From: Phytophthora sp. 'mugwort'
Lineage: Eukaryota > Oomycota > Peronosporomycetes > Peronosporales > Peronosporaceae
Assembly (NCBI GenBank): GCA_033558025.1
Contig: JAUCEF010000016.1
Coordinates: 2,108,001-2,172,000, forward strand
Direction: 5' to 3'
Length of the DNA stretch: 64,000 nucleotides
The first letter of the stretch is position 1; each line of letters starts with the position of its first letter. The position numbers were made by a program, and so were the translations under genes. The notes under the pieces were generated by a model, which was not told the DNA's origin, did no database searches, and worked only from the letters and a program-made list of their open reading frames with translations. This document shows positions 32,185 to 44,000 of this stretch, piece after piece.

Positions 32185-34645
32185 TTAGACGTTAGCAGTA
32201 TTCTGTTCTTTCATCAGCGATTTCTCGTACATTCCTAGCATTGAAAAAAACAAACAAATAACCCGTTACAGCTTTTGCGAATATCAAGCCACGATAGCGC
32301 AAGTTCGTACCTTTCCTCCGAAGCTCCGTGTGCTTTGCTTGGACGTTTTCGAAGTGAGCGAGGAGCATATCAGCATCAATGCGTGGAGCTCCTGACACAG
32401 GAGCATCAATACTTGATGTGCTGGACGGTGTCTGTCCACTCTTGTGTCCCCGACGCGAGTCACCATTCAAGTCAATGCGGCCTATCGCTGTGGCCATGCT
32501 TGTCACACTTGCTAATCGGTCGCGCAGCACACGGAACGCGGCACTCTGTGGAAGCAACATAAGCAGCCCATACAGACTTTTCACCAGGTCTGTGTGGTAG
32601 TCGTCCTGGATCTCGAGGAGCTGTAAGCGCATGTGAATAAAAATGGGCGATTCCAGTAGCTGCACGAGCTTGTCGATCTGCATCAAAAAGCCTACGGACG
32701 CGTCAATGTTGGCAAATTTACTGATGAGCGCCGCAGACAGAGAGTAAGATTGGGCCAGCAAGCACAGACTGAACGCCGCAATTGGGTTGTGGCACCACGA
32801 ACGGAAGAGCGCCGTGAACACTTGAATCTCTTCTTCAGACGCACGTGGCTGGAAGCTGCGACGAAGAATATCACGGAGATGTTCCAGTTCGTTGGCTGTG
32901 AGTAAAATGAGGTTCAACGTCTGAACCATCACGGCGGCAAACTCGCTGTCGGCTTGGCTATCAAGATACACAGCCTCTGTGCCGAGCACCTTGGCAAAAA
33001 TGAGGTAAATACTCTTGGAATCCAGTAATACACAGAGCTTGCGTACGATCATACTGCCACGCATCTCGAGCAAGCGTCGATCTTGTGCGAATAGCAAGAG
33101 AATCGCATTCAGCACCTTTTCGAACTCGACTTTGTTGAGCGAAATACGAGCCAGCACTTCCAAGTCCAGCAACACGACACTGTCTGAAATATCAGATAGT
33201 GTTCGCAGCAAGGCCGGCAGCAACTGGCCAATATGCGCTGACAACTGGTTCGGGTACTTCTCAAGCAACATTGAGATCCAACGCAACGCAGCCATTCGTG
33301 TCGGCACATGGTCGCTGCCCAGCTCCGACGTGAGTTTCTGCATCAGTGGCAGCAGCTCCACCTCCTCCGTTGTCGACTTGACAAGCTGCAACAAATCGTC
33401 GTTCGCACGCTCAGCTACTTGACGGATTTCATGCTCTGCATCTGAAATGCAGTGCATGATGGCAGCCAGCAGGTCAGCGTAAAACTCGACGAGCTTCTCA
33501 CGGCCAAGATTCACAAACTCCTGCACCCAACTCACCGCTGTGAGTCGATTAAACCTCTCTTTACTGTTGCATTGTCCCACAAGGATATCCACCATACGTC
33601 CGAACTCGACATCGTCCGTCTGCTTGATCTCCCTCAAAAACTCGGCCAGCGCACTATCAGCAGCTTGTCGAATCTCCCTATTGCCATCGCTCAGCATATT
33701 AAACAGTCCGTCCAGGAACTCTGGCAGCCAGTCCAACATGTCAATATCCGGAACCGAGTCCAAAACGGTAATCCACCCGACTAAAAGCTGTCGGATATAC
33801 GGGTTCGTCATCCGGATATACTTGTGCAGCAATGGGATAAACATATCCACGTCAAAGTACTCGCTTTCAGTCACAATATCCTTGACGAGTCTATCCAGCA
33901 AATTCGCTCCGTTCTTGACATCCACATCCACATCCGCAAAGAGTTTGCAGAGTCCATCAAAGATCTGGTTAAAGTACTGCAAGATGTGCCCTCTGGCCAC
34001 CTTAGCAATGTTGTACAGGCTCTCACATGCGTAGTAGCGCACTCGACTCTCCGGGTCATCAAAGCAATGCAGCACGGGGGGAAGTAGCTTGTCCAGATAC
34101 AGATGCGCGTCGTGCATGAGGCCAATCGCCGTGGCCGCTAACCCGATTAAGCCTCCTTTCCGGTGGTTGGCATTCGAAGAGCAGGCAAAGTCGTTGCCCA
34201 ATAGTTCAATAATTGCTGGGATGCGTTGACGACTGGGATTGGCTGCCGCGTACTGCGGATTGTGGCTGCTGGTGGCTCCATCGATGCTCTCGCTCTCAGT
34301 GCCGTCTCCAATAGAAGAGCCCCCAGCGTTGAGCCGCGAGTCGGGCGAGTCCTGCGTGAGCTGCAGCTGGTGCTGCTGGTGGAACTCGATGGATGCGGCA
34401 TTCTCCTGCAGCTGCTTGATAAGATTCTCGAGCTCCATGGCCGCTCCCTTGCGCTTGTCGTAGGAACGGTCGCCCAGGTTGCGCATGAGGTTCGGGGACA
34501 GCGGTAGCTGCACGGGGAATTCGTTGACATCCGGTGAGTCGCCGCCGCCCAGGCCGAAAGGCATCGCGGCGGCTGCAGCCGCTGCGGCCTGCGTCAGCGC
34601 CGACTGCGGCAACATGGGCGAAGGATCCGTCGGGTAGCTGCTCAT
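32185..34645 (-). CDS. VAC14: VAC14, PIKfyve/FAB1 complex scaffold
   Basis: HEAT-repeat scaffold that brings the lipid kinase FAB1/PIKfyve and phosphatase FIG4 together to make PI(3,5)P2 on endosome or vacuole membranes. Preferred model complement(join(32185..32234, 32311..34645)), 794 residues. Near the N-terminus are DRSYDKRKGAAMELE and KGGLIGLAATAIGL; then SRVRYYACESLYNIAKVARG and LLDRLVKDIVTE, all strongly conserved in VAC14. The C-terminal third matches the FIG4/FAB1-binding region (YHTDLVKSLYGLLMLLPQS). Without the 76-bp terminal intron the frame ends at 32192 with a different tail (817 residues). The upstream extension to 34759 begins with ATG but is not conserved; the ATG at 34645 precedes a Pro/Ala-rich leader. 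Confidence 0.93.
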
Positions 34646-35367
34646 GGCTGCGCTAGGATGATTTTGTACTTCTCTGTTTGCTGGGAGTAAGGTCTTTTTT
34701 AAAGCACATATTCTGCCAGACTGACCAAATATCGGTACATAGCACATCCTTTTACCCAAGTTCCGTGGAAATTTGGTTCAATTATGTAAAGTAAGCACTA
34801 TTTCTGATAATTGGGTGAACAAGATATTGACATGGCTACATTCTTTCCATATTTACTTTTTACGGGTGGATTGGTAGAAAGGGGTGGGTATTCCACTGAA
34901 ACCTAAATGACTGATTCCCGTCTTGAATCTTCAGTTCGCTTGCCCCCCCCCCATTTACGATCCCACTGGGCTTCCAGATGCAGCTACGAGCTTTTCACTT
35001 CAGATTTTGCAGCCTCATTCTAAGCACCAAGCTCCAACAGCTGTCTTTACCGTCACGATGTTCCCTTCAACCCTCGCTACTGCTGCAACCCTGCTGTTGC
35101 TGGGCCAGTGATGCCGAAAAAATAGTTAATTTTATAATGTATTCGCGTATATATACGTAATTATGTATTTTACTCGACCAATCTATTCTGCAATTATTTT
35201 AAATTCAAATTGGCGGCAACCGGTCACAGTCAGCCACCGAGACCGCGCTCGTAACCAGTCGTCAGCCCGTAACGTCGACAGCCACCGCGGCTTACTGACG
35301 CATTACAAAGAACCAGCTCTCATTCTACTATTTCCTCAAGCCCATACTCACTGTTGCCTCCTCAATC
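34646..35367. other. VAC14 promoter and left flank of hAT copy 2
   Basis: No gene is supported. There is a run of ten C at 34943-34952 and an AT-rich stretch at 35120-35200. Transposon termini were not resolved. Confidence 0.4.
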
Positions 35368-36831
35368 ATGGCCTTGACGCCCAAAACGATCTGCACCATC
35401 CTGTTCACCAAGCAGGACGACGACACGTACCTGTGCACAATCTGCAAGAGGTTGTACCGTAGTGTGCATGGGTACACGAACTTCCTCAACCATCTGATGC
35501 GACACCATCCGACGTACGAGCAAGACGCTCGGGAGCGCTCCCGCCAGTGCAACGCGCTCCAGCTCCGCGTCGTGGACGCCTGGACGCGTGACATCTACCG
35601 CTGGCTTGACTGGGTCGTCATGGACCGATTGTCGTTCACTGTCGTGGAGAACCTAAGGGCCCGTGCCAACTTCTCGCTGTCCCAGATCTCTGTGGAGACG
35701 CTGAAGCGCTACATCAAGCTCGCGTTCCAGCTGGCCGATCAGCGCGTGGCCTTGAAGCTCCCGACGCAATTTGGACTCGTTCTCGACGGATGGAGGGACT
35801 CAGGGTGCCACTACCTCGCCATCTTTGCGGTATTCGACAGCGATGAAACGGCCCTGGCCCCGGCTCAAGACAGCTACTATGATGATCTCGACTGCTCCAG
35901 CCGAGAGTACATCCTCTTGGCTATCGTCGAAACTGAGGAGGATCTCAGTGCACAAAGCCAATTCGATTTCATCGCGGACACCCTATCGCGCTATAACAAG
36001 CCGTGGGAGTCTGTCACCTTTATGGTAGGCGACAATTGTTCGGTAACCCAGTACATTGGTCGGCGCGAGGGCGCGATCCCGCTGATCGGGTGCGCAAGCC
36101 ATCGATTTAGTTTGGCTGTCAAGGATTTTATCAATCGGGAGGAGCCCGTCATCGCCAAGGTTCACGCGCCGATGACCAAGATGCGCACTATTAAGGGTCG
36201 GACCCTACTTCGCCGTGTCAGCGACAAGGCGCCTCTCATCCGCAATGAGACCCGGTGGTCCAGTACGTTCGCCATACTCGCTTGATACGTCGAGATGGAA
36301 CCAGCCATCACGTCTCTTGGCCGCAGTACTCTTGTTGAGTACGACATCGCGCCACTTTTGTTGCGCCGGTCCGATCACAAGCTCGTCAAGACTTTGGTCT
36401 CCGACATGGTCAACCTTGAAAACGTCACAAAGGCAATGCATAAAACATCACTGACCCTCTCTGGTGCGCGGCGACTGTTCGACCACGTCATCAAGACGTA
36501 CCTGCAACGCAAGGGCCGCCTCATTCCGTCTGCTGAGATCAAGCAGGGCGTCCACGCTCCCCGCCCGCCCGTGGAAGAAGAGCCGTCGTTCGTCATGGGC
36601 GCGTTCACCAAGCGCAAGGTGGCAAAGCCATCTCATACGTCAGCACGTCGTTCATCCCCTACATTCAACGAATGTGAGCGTTTTTTCTCGTCCGTGAAGC
36701 TCGTCTGCACTGACCTGCGCAAGCGCCTCGACATCGTCTCGCTTGAGATGGTAATGTAATTGATGTACAACCGCGAGCACTGGGACGTGCATGCAGTCGA
36801 TCAGGTGCGCTCTAAGAACGCCCGAGCGTAA
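35368..36831 (+). pseudogene. near-intact hAT transposase with two in-frame stops (copy 2)
   Basis: A single frame of 488 codons runs from the ATG at 35368 to the terminal TAA at 36829, interrupted only by TGA at 36283 and TAA at 36757. It has a BED-type zinc finger at the N-terminus (CTICKRL...HLMRHH) and hAT core signatures LVLDGWRDSGCHYLAIFA, VGDNCSV and GCASHRFSLAV. The end is a dimerisation segment (FNECERFFSSVKLV...HWDVHAVD). With no frameshifts, this copy is far younger than copy 1, or recently inactivated. A hairpin GAACGCCC/GGGCGTTC overlaps the end (36816-36840). Confidence 0.85.
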
Positions 36832-37221
36832 TGGGCGTTCATCGCGTTATTAGTTTCAATCTTCTTCTGACGACTGAATTCATATATAACTCCGTACTCG
36901 GTATCACTGTGCTGGACCCAACAACACGACGACAGCCTCGTCACCTGCGCTCACGGTTAGGCTTCTTTAACAGAGCCTGTTCGTCGAGGAGGTAGCCTAT
37001 AGCGGGCACTGGTGAGCAAACTTCGCTGCCTTCTCTTCCACCTTCGTGATATAGAAGCTGGCTTTCAATACGAACGTCATCAGCTCCTCTCTGTTATCCG
37101 CAATGAGCCGCGGCAAAATTTCGGGCAACTAGGTCATTTGTTCCTGTTGGTACCCATGGACATTTATCAACGACCAGCACATCATCTTTCTCCTACTTGC
37201 AATCAGGATTTCTCACGGGTA
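36832..37221. other. no gene seen
   Basis: This sits between two transposon remnants. There is an A-run at 37226-37236 just beyond its right edge. Nothing else is supported. Confidence 0.4.
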
Positions 37222-37560
37222 TCAAAAAAAAAAAACGGACTGCGCAGCAATAATGTAAGTCCATGTGGTGAAAACAAAGCCTGCGTCCATTAACTGGCGC
37301 AGCACCGACAGTTCGTCTACCGGAATGGAATGACGACCTCGCGGTTGGGCAGCAATAATTGAAATCTGCTCCTCGTCACAAACATGCCAGCGAGACACGC
37401 TGTCTGCCCACACATTCATCACCCGAAATGTGTTCGATGCGGTAGTGAAGTCCACGCAGCCGCATTGCCCATCGTTGGAGATGGTCTCTAGCGTATTTCT
37501 TCAATTTATCGTAGGGGCCGGAAATGTAGACATGATCGCAAAATAGTCGTAACCCCCTGG
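37222..37560 (-). pseudogene. Ty3/gypsy RNase H fragment
   Basis: On the minus strand from 37560, one frame reads LFCDHVYIS then RDHLQRWAMRLRGLHYRIEH. After a frameshift near 37445 it continues NVWADSVSRW. This is the end of a gypsy RNase H/connection region, where the WAD-LSRW signature is typical. No LTRs were found; it is separate from the element at 2371-6453. Confidence 0.65.
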
Positions 37561-37695
37561 AACGAGGAAGTAAGTACTATAATAGGTGAAAATCTTTTTT
37601 TATGGGTCAACCGCTGCGCAGGTCAAATTTGGTTCAACAATTTTTTAGGTCAAAAAGGGGTAAGAAAAATAGGTCGACTATTTTTAGAGTCAACT

Positions 37696-38760
37696 TTGGA
37701 TCAAAAATTATCACCATCGAGAGGTGTCTGTATACATGGTGAAAAAAAAAATTCTGAGACGTTGGCGTTCTTGCTCGAGCGACTCTGTGAGCACCCTGTC
37801 TTCATGCGGTCCCCAGGCAAACAAGAGCAAGCCCCGCCCCAGCTCCAGCTCGAGGTTTTCCTGTATTTACTCCAGCCACTGACTGTCCATCAAGTTGCGC
37901 AGCATTTTGGCGTCGCTGAAGGTAATCGTACTGAGCTGTTTCTTGCTGCATCATACAAATTGATTAACGTTATTATTGTTTAGGCCCTGTATATAAATAT
38001 AGTGCAAGAGCTATTGAAGCGATTTTGAGTCTCGAAGATGATTTTCTCGCATGGCCTTCGACAGCCAAGAAGGCCAACGTGCAGGCGTACTTTGAGGGCG
38101 TTTTAGGGTTCCCATCATGCGTTGGTTGTGTCGATGGGACCACGTTTAAGCTAGTGTATGCTCCAGAAACGAAGGCAGAGTGCTACTATTCTCGCAAGTC
38201 TGACTATTGCGTAGGGGCACAAGTATTTTGTGACCACCACCGCCGAATTATTTTCTATCAGGTAACGTAAAACATGGTTCGAGTTTGTGAGCTAATAAGA
38301 AGTGCTAACAATTGTAGTAGGTTGGTGTGACAGGTTTGCTGCATGATGCTAGATCAATGAGCTTGACGCGTATTGCTGCAGAGCCCGCCATTTTTTTCAA
38401 GCCCGGGGAGTACGTGCTTGGTGATAGCGCGTACACCTGCAGCTTCCCGTTTATTGTGACGCCCTACAAAATACCATCAAGCTCTATTCCCAGGAACCGC
38501 ACGTTTAACTGGTTGTTTGCGAAGCAGCGTATTATTATGCAATTGGCCTCATGAAGGCAAGATTCCCATTTTAAGCTGCCTTAGGGACAGAATTACGTGC
38601 GACGGTGACTTACAACTCGTATGTAAGAAGATCGTATGCTGTTTTGTCTTGCACAACGTGTGCATATCGTTGTCGGACGATTTGAGATTGAACCTCCTAC
38701 TGCTACATTGGACGAGGGAGAAGACGATCAAGGTTGGACTGACGATAACAGCGAAGACTT
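37696..38760 (+). pseudogene. PIF/Harbinger DDE transposase, broken
   Basis: The pieces run in order. A helix-turn-helix-like segment lies near 37850-37980 (LTVHQVAQHFGVAEG). The catalytic core lies near 38025-38270 (GFPSCVGCVDGTTFK, first Asp; YYSRKSDYCVGAQVFCD). GVTGLLHDARSM and VLGDSAYTC (second Asp) follow after a GTAACG...TAG gap at 38263-38321 that looks like an intron. The C-terminal part (CLRDRITCDGDLQLVCKKIV) is in another frame past 38540. At least one frameshift and possibly unspliced introns remain. The family is supported by the spacing of the DDE residues. Confidence 0.75.
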
Positions 38761-38867
38761 GCGCGTGTGTGTCCAGGAGGTGGTGCTTCAGCGAACGGTT
38801 CGCATAACATGCATAAACAGTTTATTTCTTTTGCGAAAGATTTTTTATTTTGTTTGTGTTAGCGACT

Positions 38868-39720
38868 CTAAGAACGCTTGGCGAGTTTAAGTTCCAGTTG
38901 TTTGTGTTGAAGAGCAATTTGCTGAGTTAGTAGCTCAAACTGCTGATCCATCTTCTTCTCCTTAAGACGAAACTCTTCCTTGTACAGAGCAAAATGCTCT
39001 TGCTTTAGCGCCAGTTCCCTCTCCCGAAGCTTAGTATCCGTCTTGTGTCTTTTGGCCGATTCCCTTTCGCGATTTTCGCGAAGGCGGTCTAGCATTCTTG
39101 CAACGGACGGAGGACTCCGCATACGTCCGACTTCGTACTGTTCCCCGAAGAGGACGGGTTCCTTCCGGCAGTTTTGCCAGCATCAGACCCCTCCACGGCC
39201 GCGTGTTGGACCCATCTGGATCGCTCAAACCGGCCTTGGAAGACGACCGTTTGGTGCTGCCTTGAAGTCTGAGCTCCGTGCGACCTGGCTCCATTATTAC
39301 AGGAGGCACAATATTGTGCTGAGCATCAAATATCTCGTCCATTTGGCAGAAGTACTTGCATTTTTTGGCCAGCAACTCTATCATCGGGAAAGTAAGAAGT
39401 CCAGAACGTTAGCATTCTAGCCAATTTAAACAGCACCCATAGCGTTGACAATACACGATACCTTTAATACTTGATGGATCACTTTCCTTCACTCCAAACC
39501 CAGACCGGCTAAGCTTCGCCTTGAACTCTTTGTAAGAGCCCTCCAGTTCAATGAACTTGGACTTCACCTGCGTAGACGTTTTTGTCTTGAGAGAGGCGCT
39601 AACGCTAGAGTAGAACTTGGTTTTAACACCAGTCATGTAGTTCTTGAAGTTCGCACTAATGTAATCTATCAGAGCGTATTCCTCCGCCTCTGACCAGCGT
39701 TTTTTTTTTCATGTCGGCAA
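38868..39720 (-). pseudogene. Myb/SANT-like partner gene of the Harbinger element
   Basis: Minus-strand frames converge on the transposase, as in two-gene PIF/Harbinger elements. Near 39409-39700 is a Myb/SANT-like trihelix segment (YSSVSASLKTKTSTQVKSKF, FVELEGSYKEF-like). 38868-39122 encodes a Lys/Glu/Gln-rich coiled coil (EKKMDQQFELLTQQIALQHK), the usual tail. Frames at 39031-39384 link them but with shifts. An intron or damage near 39384-39470 cannot be told apart by eye. Confidence 0.6.
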
Positions 39721-40013
39721 AGGAGCTATGGTACTTCACGTGCTTGTGAGGTGGCAACACAGCCACCAGTTGGGGACACATATTCCTTCCAATAAAATCA
39801 AACCAACTACTTCTGTGAACAGCCATCCGGATCAAGCCTGCGGCCCTACTCTCAAACTTTCCTCATTTTGAAGGGAAGTATTGGCAACCTTCGAAGGTTT
39901 GATTGGACGATAAAACATTTTATTTACTTACTTTCCAACCGTGACAATCACTATTCTGTGCTTTTTAAGGCTAAAAGCTACGTCTCATTAAACCCACTGG
40001 GTTTTGCGTAACG

Positions 40014-40885
40014 TCAGCCGTTAGACCCAGTGGCTTTTAGAGAGATGTAACATCTCTCATTGTTTGAGAGAATTCCCGCACCCAGCGTATGAAATACCAT
40101 CTTACAAAAGATAGGTGAGCGATCTGAAGAAAAGGTATAGTGAAAATAGGATAAATGTACTGATTTGGCTGCTACCCAGACTTTCAGCCTCAATATCACC
40201 GTCTTGTTGCTCCTGATTACTGTCGAGCGCAAAAAGGAGGTCGAACTGCTTCGAGTGAAGAATACCGTCCAGTGAGAAGTCTGACAGCGATTGTCTGTAC
40301 TCGTTTCTTTCCCATCTATAACAGAGAAGTCCGATTCGACTGTCGCTGTGTTTGAAAACACAATGGCAAGAGTCCCGCAGAATTGCTGGAGAATTGCAAA
40401 ACGTCCACCGACCAGCATCCATCCTGCCTGAAATCCTGTGGTCGCATCAGTTCACGTCTCTAACGCCTGACGCAGGCCTCCATCGTTTCGAGGTGATAGA
40501 ATAAGCCCTTGATGTTCGTTTTCAATAGCTTCGATACGCTCGGGTGTCTATCCAGCCTCTTCAAGACGTAAGTGGTGCTCAATTACAAGCTCACACACCG
40601 TTGCCATGCGTGTTTTGGATAGTGTGGCAGGACATGTGGTAGCTTCATATTCTTCGCTTTGTTCTGAGAGTTGCGTTCGGTGACTTGTAAGCCGTACACG
40701 ATGTCGTGTCCTCTTTGGAACGGAGTCTGTAAACCTGCAAGCATCTCCAAAACTATGCAAATATGAGTATGATGAGATGCCTTGGTGCTGATAGATGGCT
40801 TGACATGCCAAAAATGGAATTGGAGAATGTCAAATCCCAATTTTAGAAAAGGTAACGTGCGGGAATTCACCCTGAATTCCCGCAA
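40014..40885 (-). mobile_element. degenerate hAT-like fragment with possible terminal inverted repeats
   Basis: Minus-strand frames at 40102-40422 carry VGGRFAILQQFC and NTATVESDFSVI, followed in another frame by RQSLSDFSLDGILHSKQFD. This is a C-terminal block seen in oomycete hAT-like transposases. The upstream part at 40548-40885 is shifted. GAATTCCCGC at 40070-40079 and its reverse complement at 40859-40868 could be terminal inverted repeats. A perfect 11-bp-arm hairpin sits at the right edge (40859-40883). Confidence 0.55.
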
Positions 40886-41047
40886 TTAAGGAGGCCTGGA
40901 TATGTCCACCGAAAACACGGTTCTCAATGATCAGAAGTATATACAACCCCCTACGTTTACAGCAACCAATGAAGATGTTCTGAGGTCATCTCATTCTTGA
41001 ACGTAATATCACATACAAAGTCGCCAAAAATTACAGTCTTGTGGTGC

Positions 41048-44000
41048 TTACCCCCCCCCGTTACCAGCGTCGTAAGTTACGACTTAGTTTCCCGCTTAAT
41101 ATAGTAAATGGCTCGCAAAAAAAAGTTTCGATACATTAGTCAAGTCAATATCTCCACCGTGACCGTGTACGAGTTCGGCGTGGCGCTGGGCGGCAGCGCG
41201 GTACCGCGCGCACCAAAAAAATATAAGTGGGAGGGGTTTTTGAGACACGCAGAAGAAAAGGGAGGATAAATATGGGGATGGGTAGCGAAAGGGATAGGCC
41301 GTCGAAAAAGATGGGACATTCGAATTAATGGCTGAGGGCTCATTTACAAACTTGCCTGGTATGGCACGGATCCGGGCAAGCGGGAAAACCAGGAAGTCGG
41401 CGGTCGCGATGCGCGACGTCGATTTCAAGCACCTCTGGCGGCAGCTCTCAGCGGCGGGGTGGACGACCAAGCGGCCATCGGGTCCCCTCGCCGACGACTG
41501 GATGTATACGTTACCGGACGGCGAGGATTTTATCGGTATGGAATGTTTGATGAATGTTATATATTCTTTTTCTAACATTTACTAATCCCTTATGTTTTAC
41601 AGGCGAGGCCGAAGTAGTGGCACACGCGATTTCGACCGGGCTCGCAGAAGACATAAGAAGCCTGAAGCCGCGGACGACGGCCAAGGTGAAGAGGACGAGC
41701 GGAAGCGGGAGCGAGACGAGCGGAAGCAAAGCGAAGGCAAAGAGGACGATCGGGAGTGAGGCGCCAAACACGAACGGAAGCAAAGCGAAAGCGAAGAGGA
41801 CGAGCGGGAGTGAGACGCCAAAGACGAGCGGAAGCAAGGCGAAGTCGAAGAGCGGGAGTGAGACGATGAAGACCGGCGCTGCGGCTCCTAGCGCCGGCAC
41901 GGCAGCGAATGGTGCATCGGGAGTGGTGTGTACGGATGGTGAGGGTGGCAGCCCGGCGAATGTGATGCCGGTGTCGTCACAGGCCGTTACAGCCACCTAG
42001 ATCGACAGGTCCGTCGGGTTGTCAGCGAACACGTTGCACGATATTTTCGGGTCTGGATAGTAGTGGACATGTCGTCGGGGCCTTCACCCTTCGCTTGTCG
42101 GGGACCGAGACCAACGTGGACTCGGACTTTTGTGGTGGAAAATTTGAAGTGCTCACGGACTCGGACGCTGATATCGCCAGATGTGCTATTGAGGACAATA
42201 ATGATCCTGAAATTGCTGTGTCGGTGAATGATGTAAACGTGCTTGCAAGTGGAGAAATCCGACGAGTATGAATCCATTGGTGTGGTAACGAGGACAGTGA
42301 CAATGATTTTAAGGATACAGTTGAGCCCCGTGAATATCCTGAAGACGACAAGCTTTCGGATGCTGAAGTTGAACATATGGATTATGCATTTATCCAGTCT
42401 ATGGGTGGGAGTCTGACCTTGCAAGGCATAGACAAAGCCGCTTTACGAGGGTTCAGTTGGGGGCCGCTGTCGTCCGAGTTTGAGGCAGAAGTGAACGAGT
42501 ATCCGCGAATGTCCCGCGATGTTGGGGCGCTTGTGCCCGAGCTGCAGGAAATCTATGACTCACCTATGCTGTTATTTTATATTTTTACCGAAGCGCCTGC
42601 GGGTGCAAATAAAGAAAGAGACAAACAAGATACGGACAGTCAACGCAAGGGCTACAAGGATTCGGTTGGGCTAGAGGAAGCGACAAGCTGCGACTCCAGA
42701 GACGGTCAAGCAGATCGAGCGGCGCTTGAGTGGGGAGCCAAGGTATGAGGTATGTGACCGGCTTGCTAGTTGCGCGCATGTTGAACCCCTCAACGAGCCG
42801 CTTCTTGAAACACTGGGTGATGAGCGACGATTGCGGGATCCCCGCCGGTACGTTCGGCAAATTTTTGTCGCGGAACAGATGTACATCCATTCTGGACCTT
42901 CACTTTGTGAACAACGAGGCGCCGCGTGTCCGCGACAAGTTGTGGAAGCTGCGACCAGTGGTAAACATTCTGCAGTCGACGTTCCTGTCCGGTTGTATTT
43001 GCCCAGTAGGTTTTCTTTTAATGACGGTGTTCTTCCTGCCACGTCGAAGCGGAACACAACACGCATGTTCGTGCCGACAAGCCACATCGATATGGGACCA
43101 AGATGTTCATGGTGTGTGACTCTGTGAGCGCGTACTGCCACCGGCATGAAATTTTCTTTTTTTTCACTTTCTAAGTCGTAAGTTTCGAGTTCCTTTATTT
43201 TGTGTGCCTAACACAGTCGTATGTTACTGCTTCAGCTTTGAAGGTTACGTAGGTAAGAGAGAACAAGCAAACACTAATCAAGAAGCATCTGATAACACGA
43301 CTGGCGCCGCTGCAGTCGTTCGCAATATGAAAATTGTTCTTGGATAGAGTTCTCCGGGGTATCGCTTGATAGTGATTGACCGGTTTTATTCCTCGGTGGC
43401 GCTAGCGATCGAGCTGTTGACGATGGGCCTGTACGTCTTGGGCACCGCCGTCACCGACCGGATTGGCTTTGACAAGCGAGTTCGCGAGAAGCGTCAAAAG
43501 CGGCCGCAGGGCACCGTTCGCGGTTCCTTTCCTGTTTTCGCGCTCCATTTTTTTGCCATACCGAAAATGGTGGCGTGCCACTGGGTGGGACAGGAAGCCG
43601 GTGCATTACCTTGATACAGGTCCCTCCATGGCTGAAGATTCAATCCGCCAGAACTTGAAGGAAGTTGGTGGCTCGACTTTCAAGTGTCCCAAGCTTGTCA
43701 CCGACTACCAGCGCTGGATGGGCGAAGTTGATGTCCATGATCAACTCCGCTCCAGTCATATTCTATGCAGATGTCGCTACGGTTTCAGAAGTATTACAAG
43801 TCACTTTTCATGGGCCTCCTGGATATGGCGTTTGTCAACCCCTATATCACGCACAAGACGATCGCCTCGATCAAGCGGGAAGTGCCAAAGGGCCGTGGAG
43901 ATTGTACACGCAGCTACACAAGCAGCTGCTGGAACTAAAGCTAGAGGACTTTGCGGACGCGAACAAGGCACCGAGTGTGAGATGACCCCCATGTCCCGTG

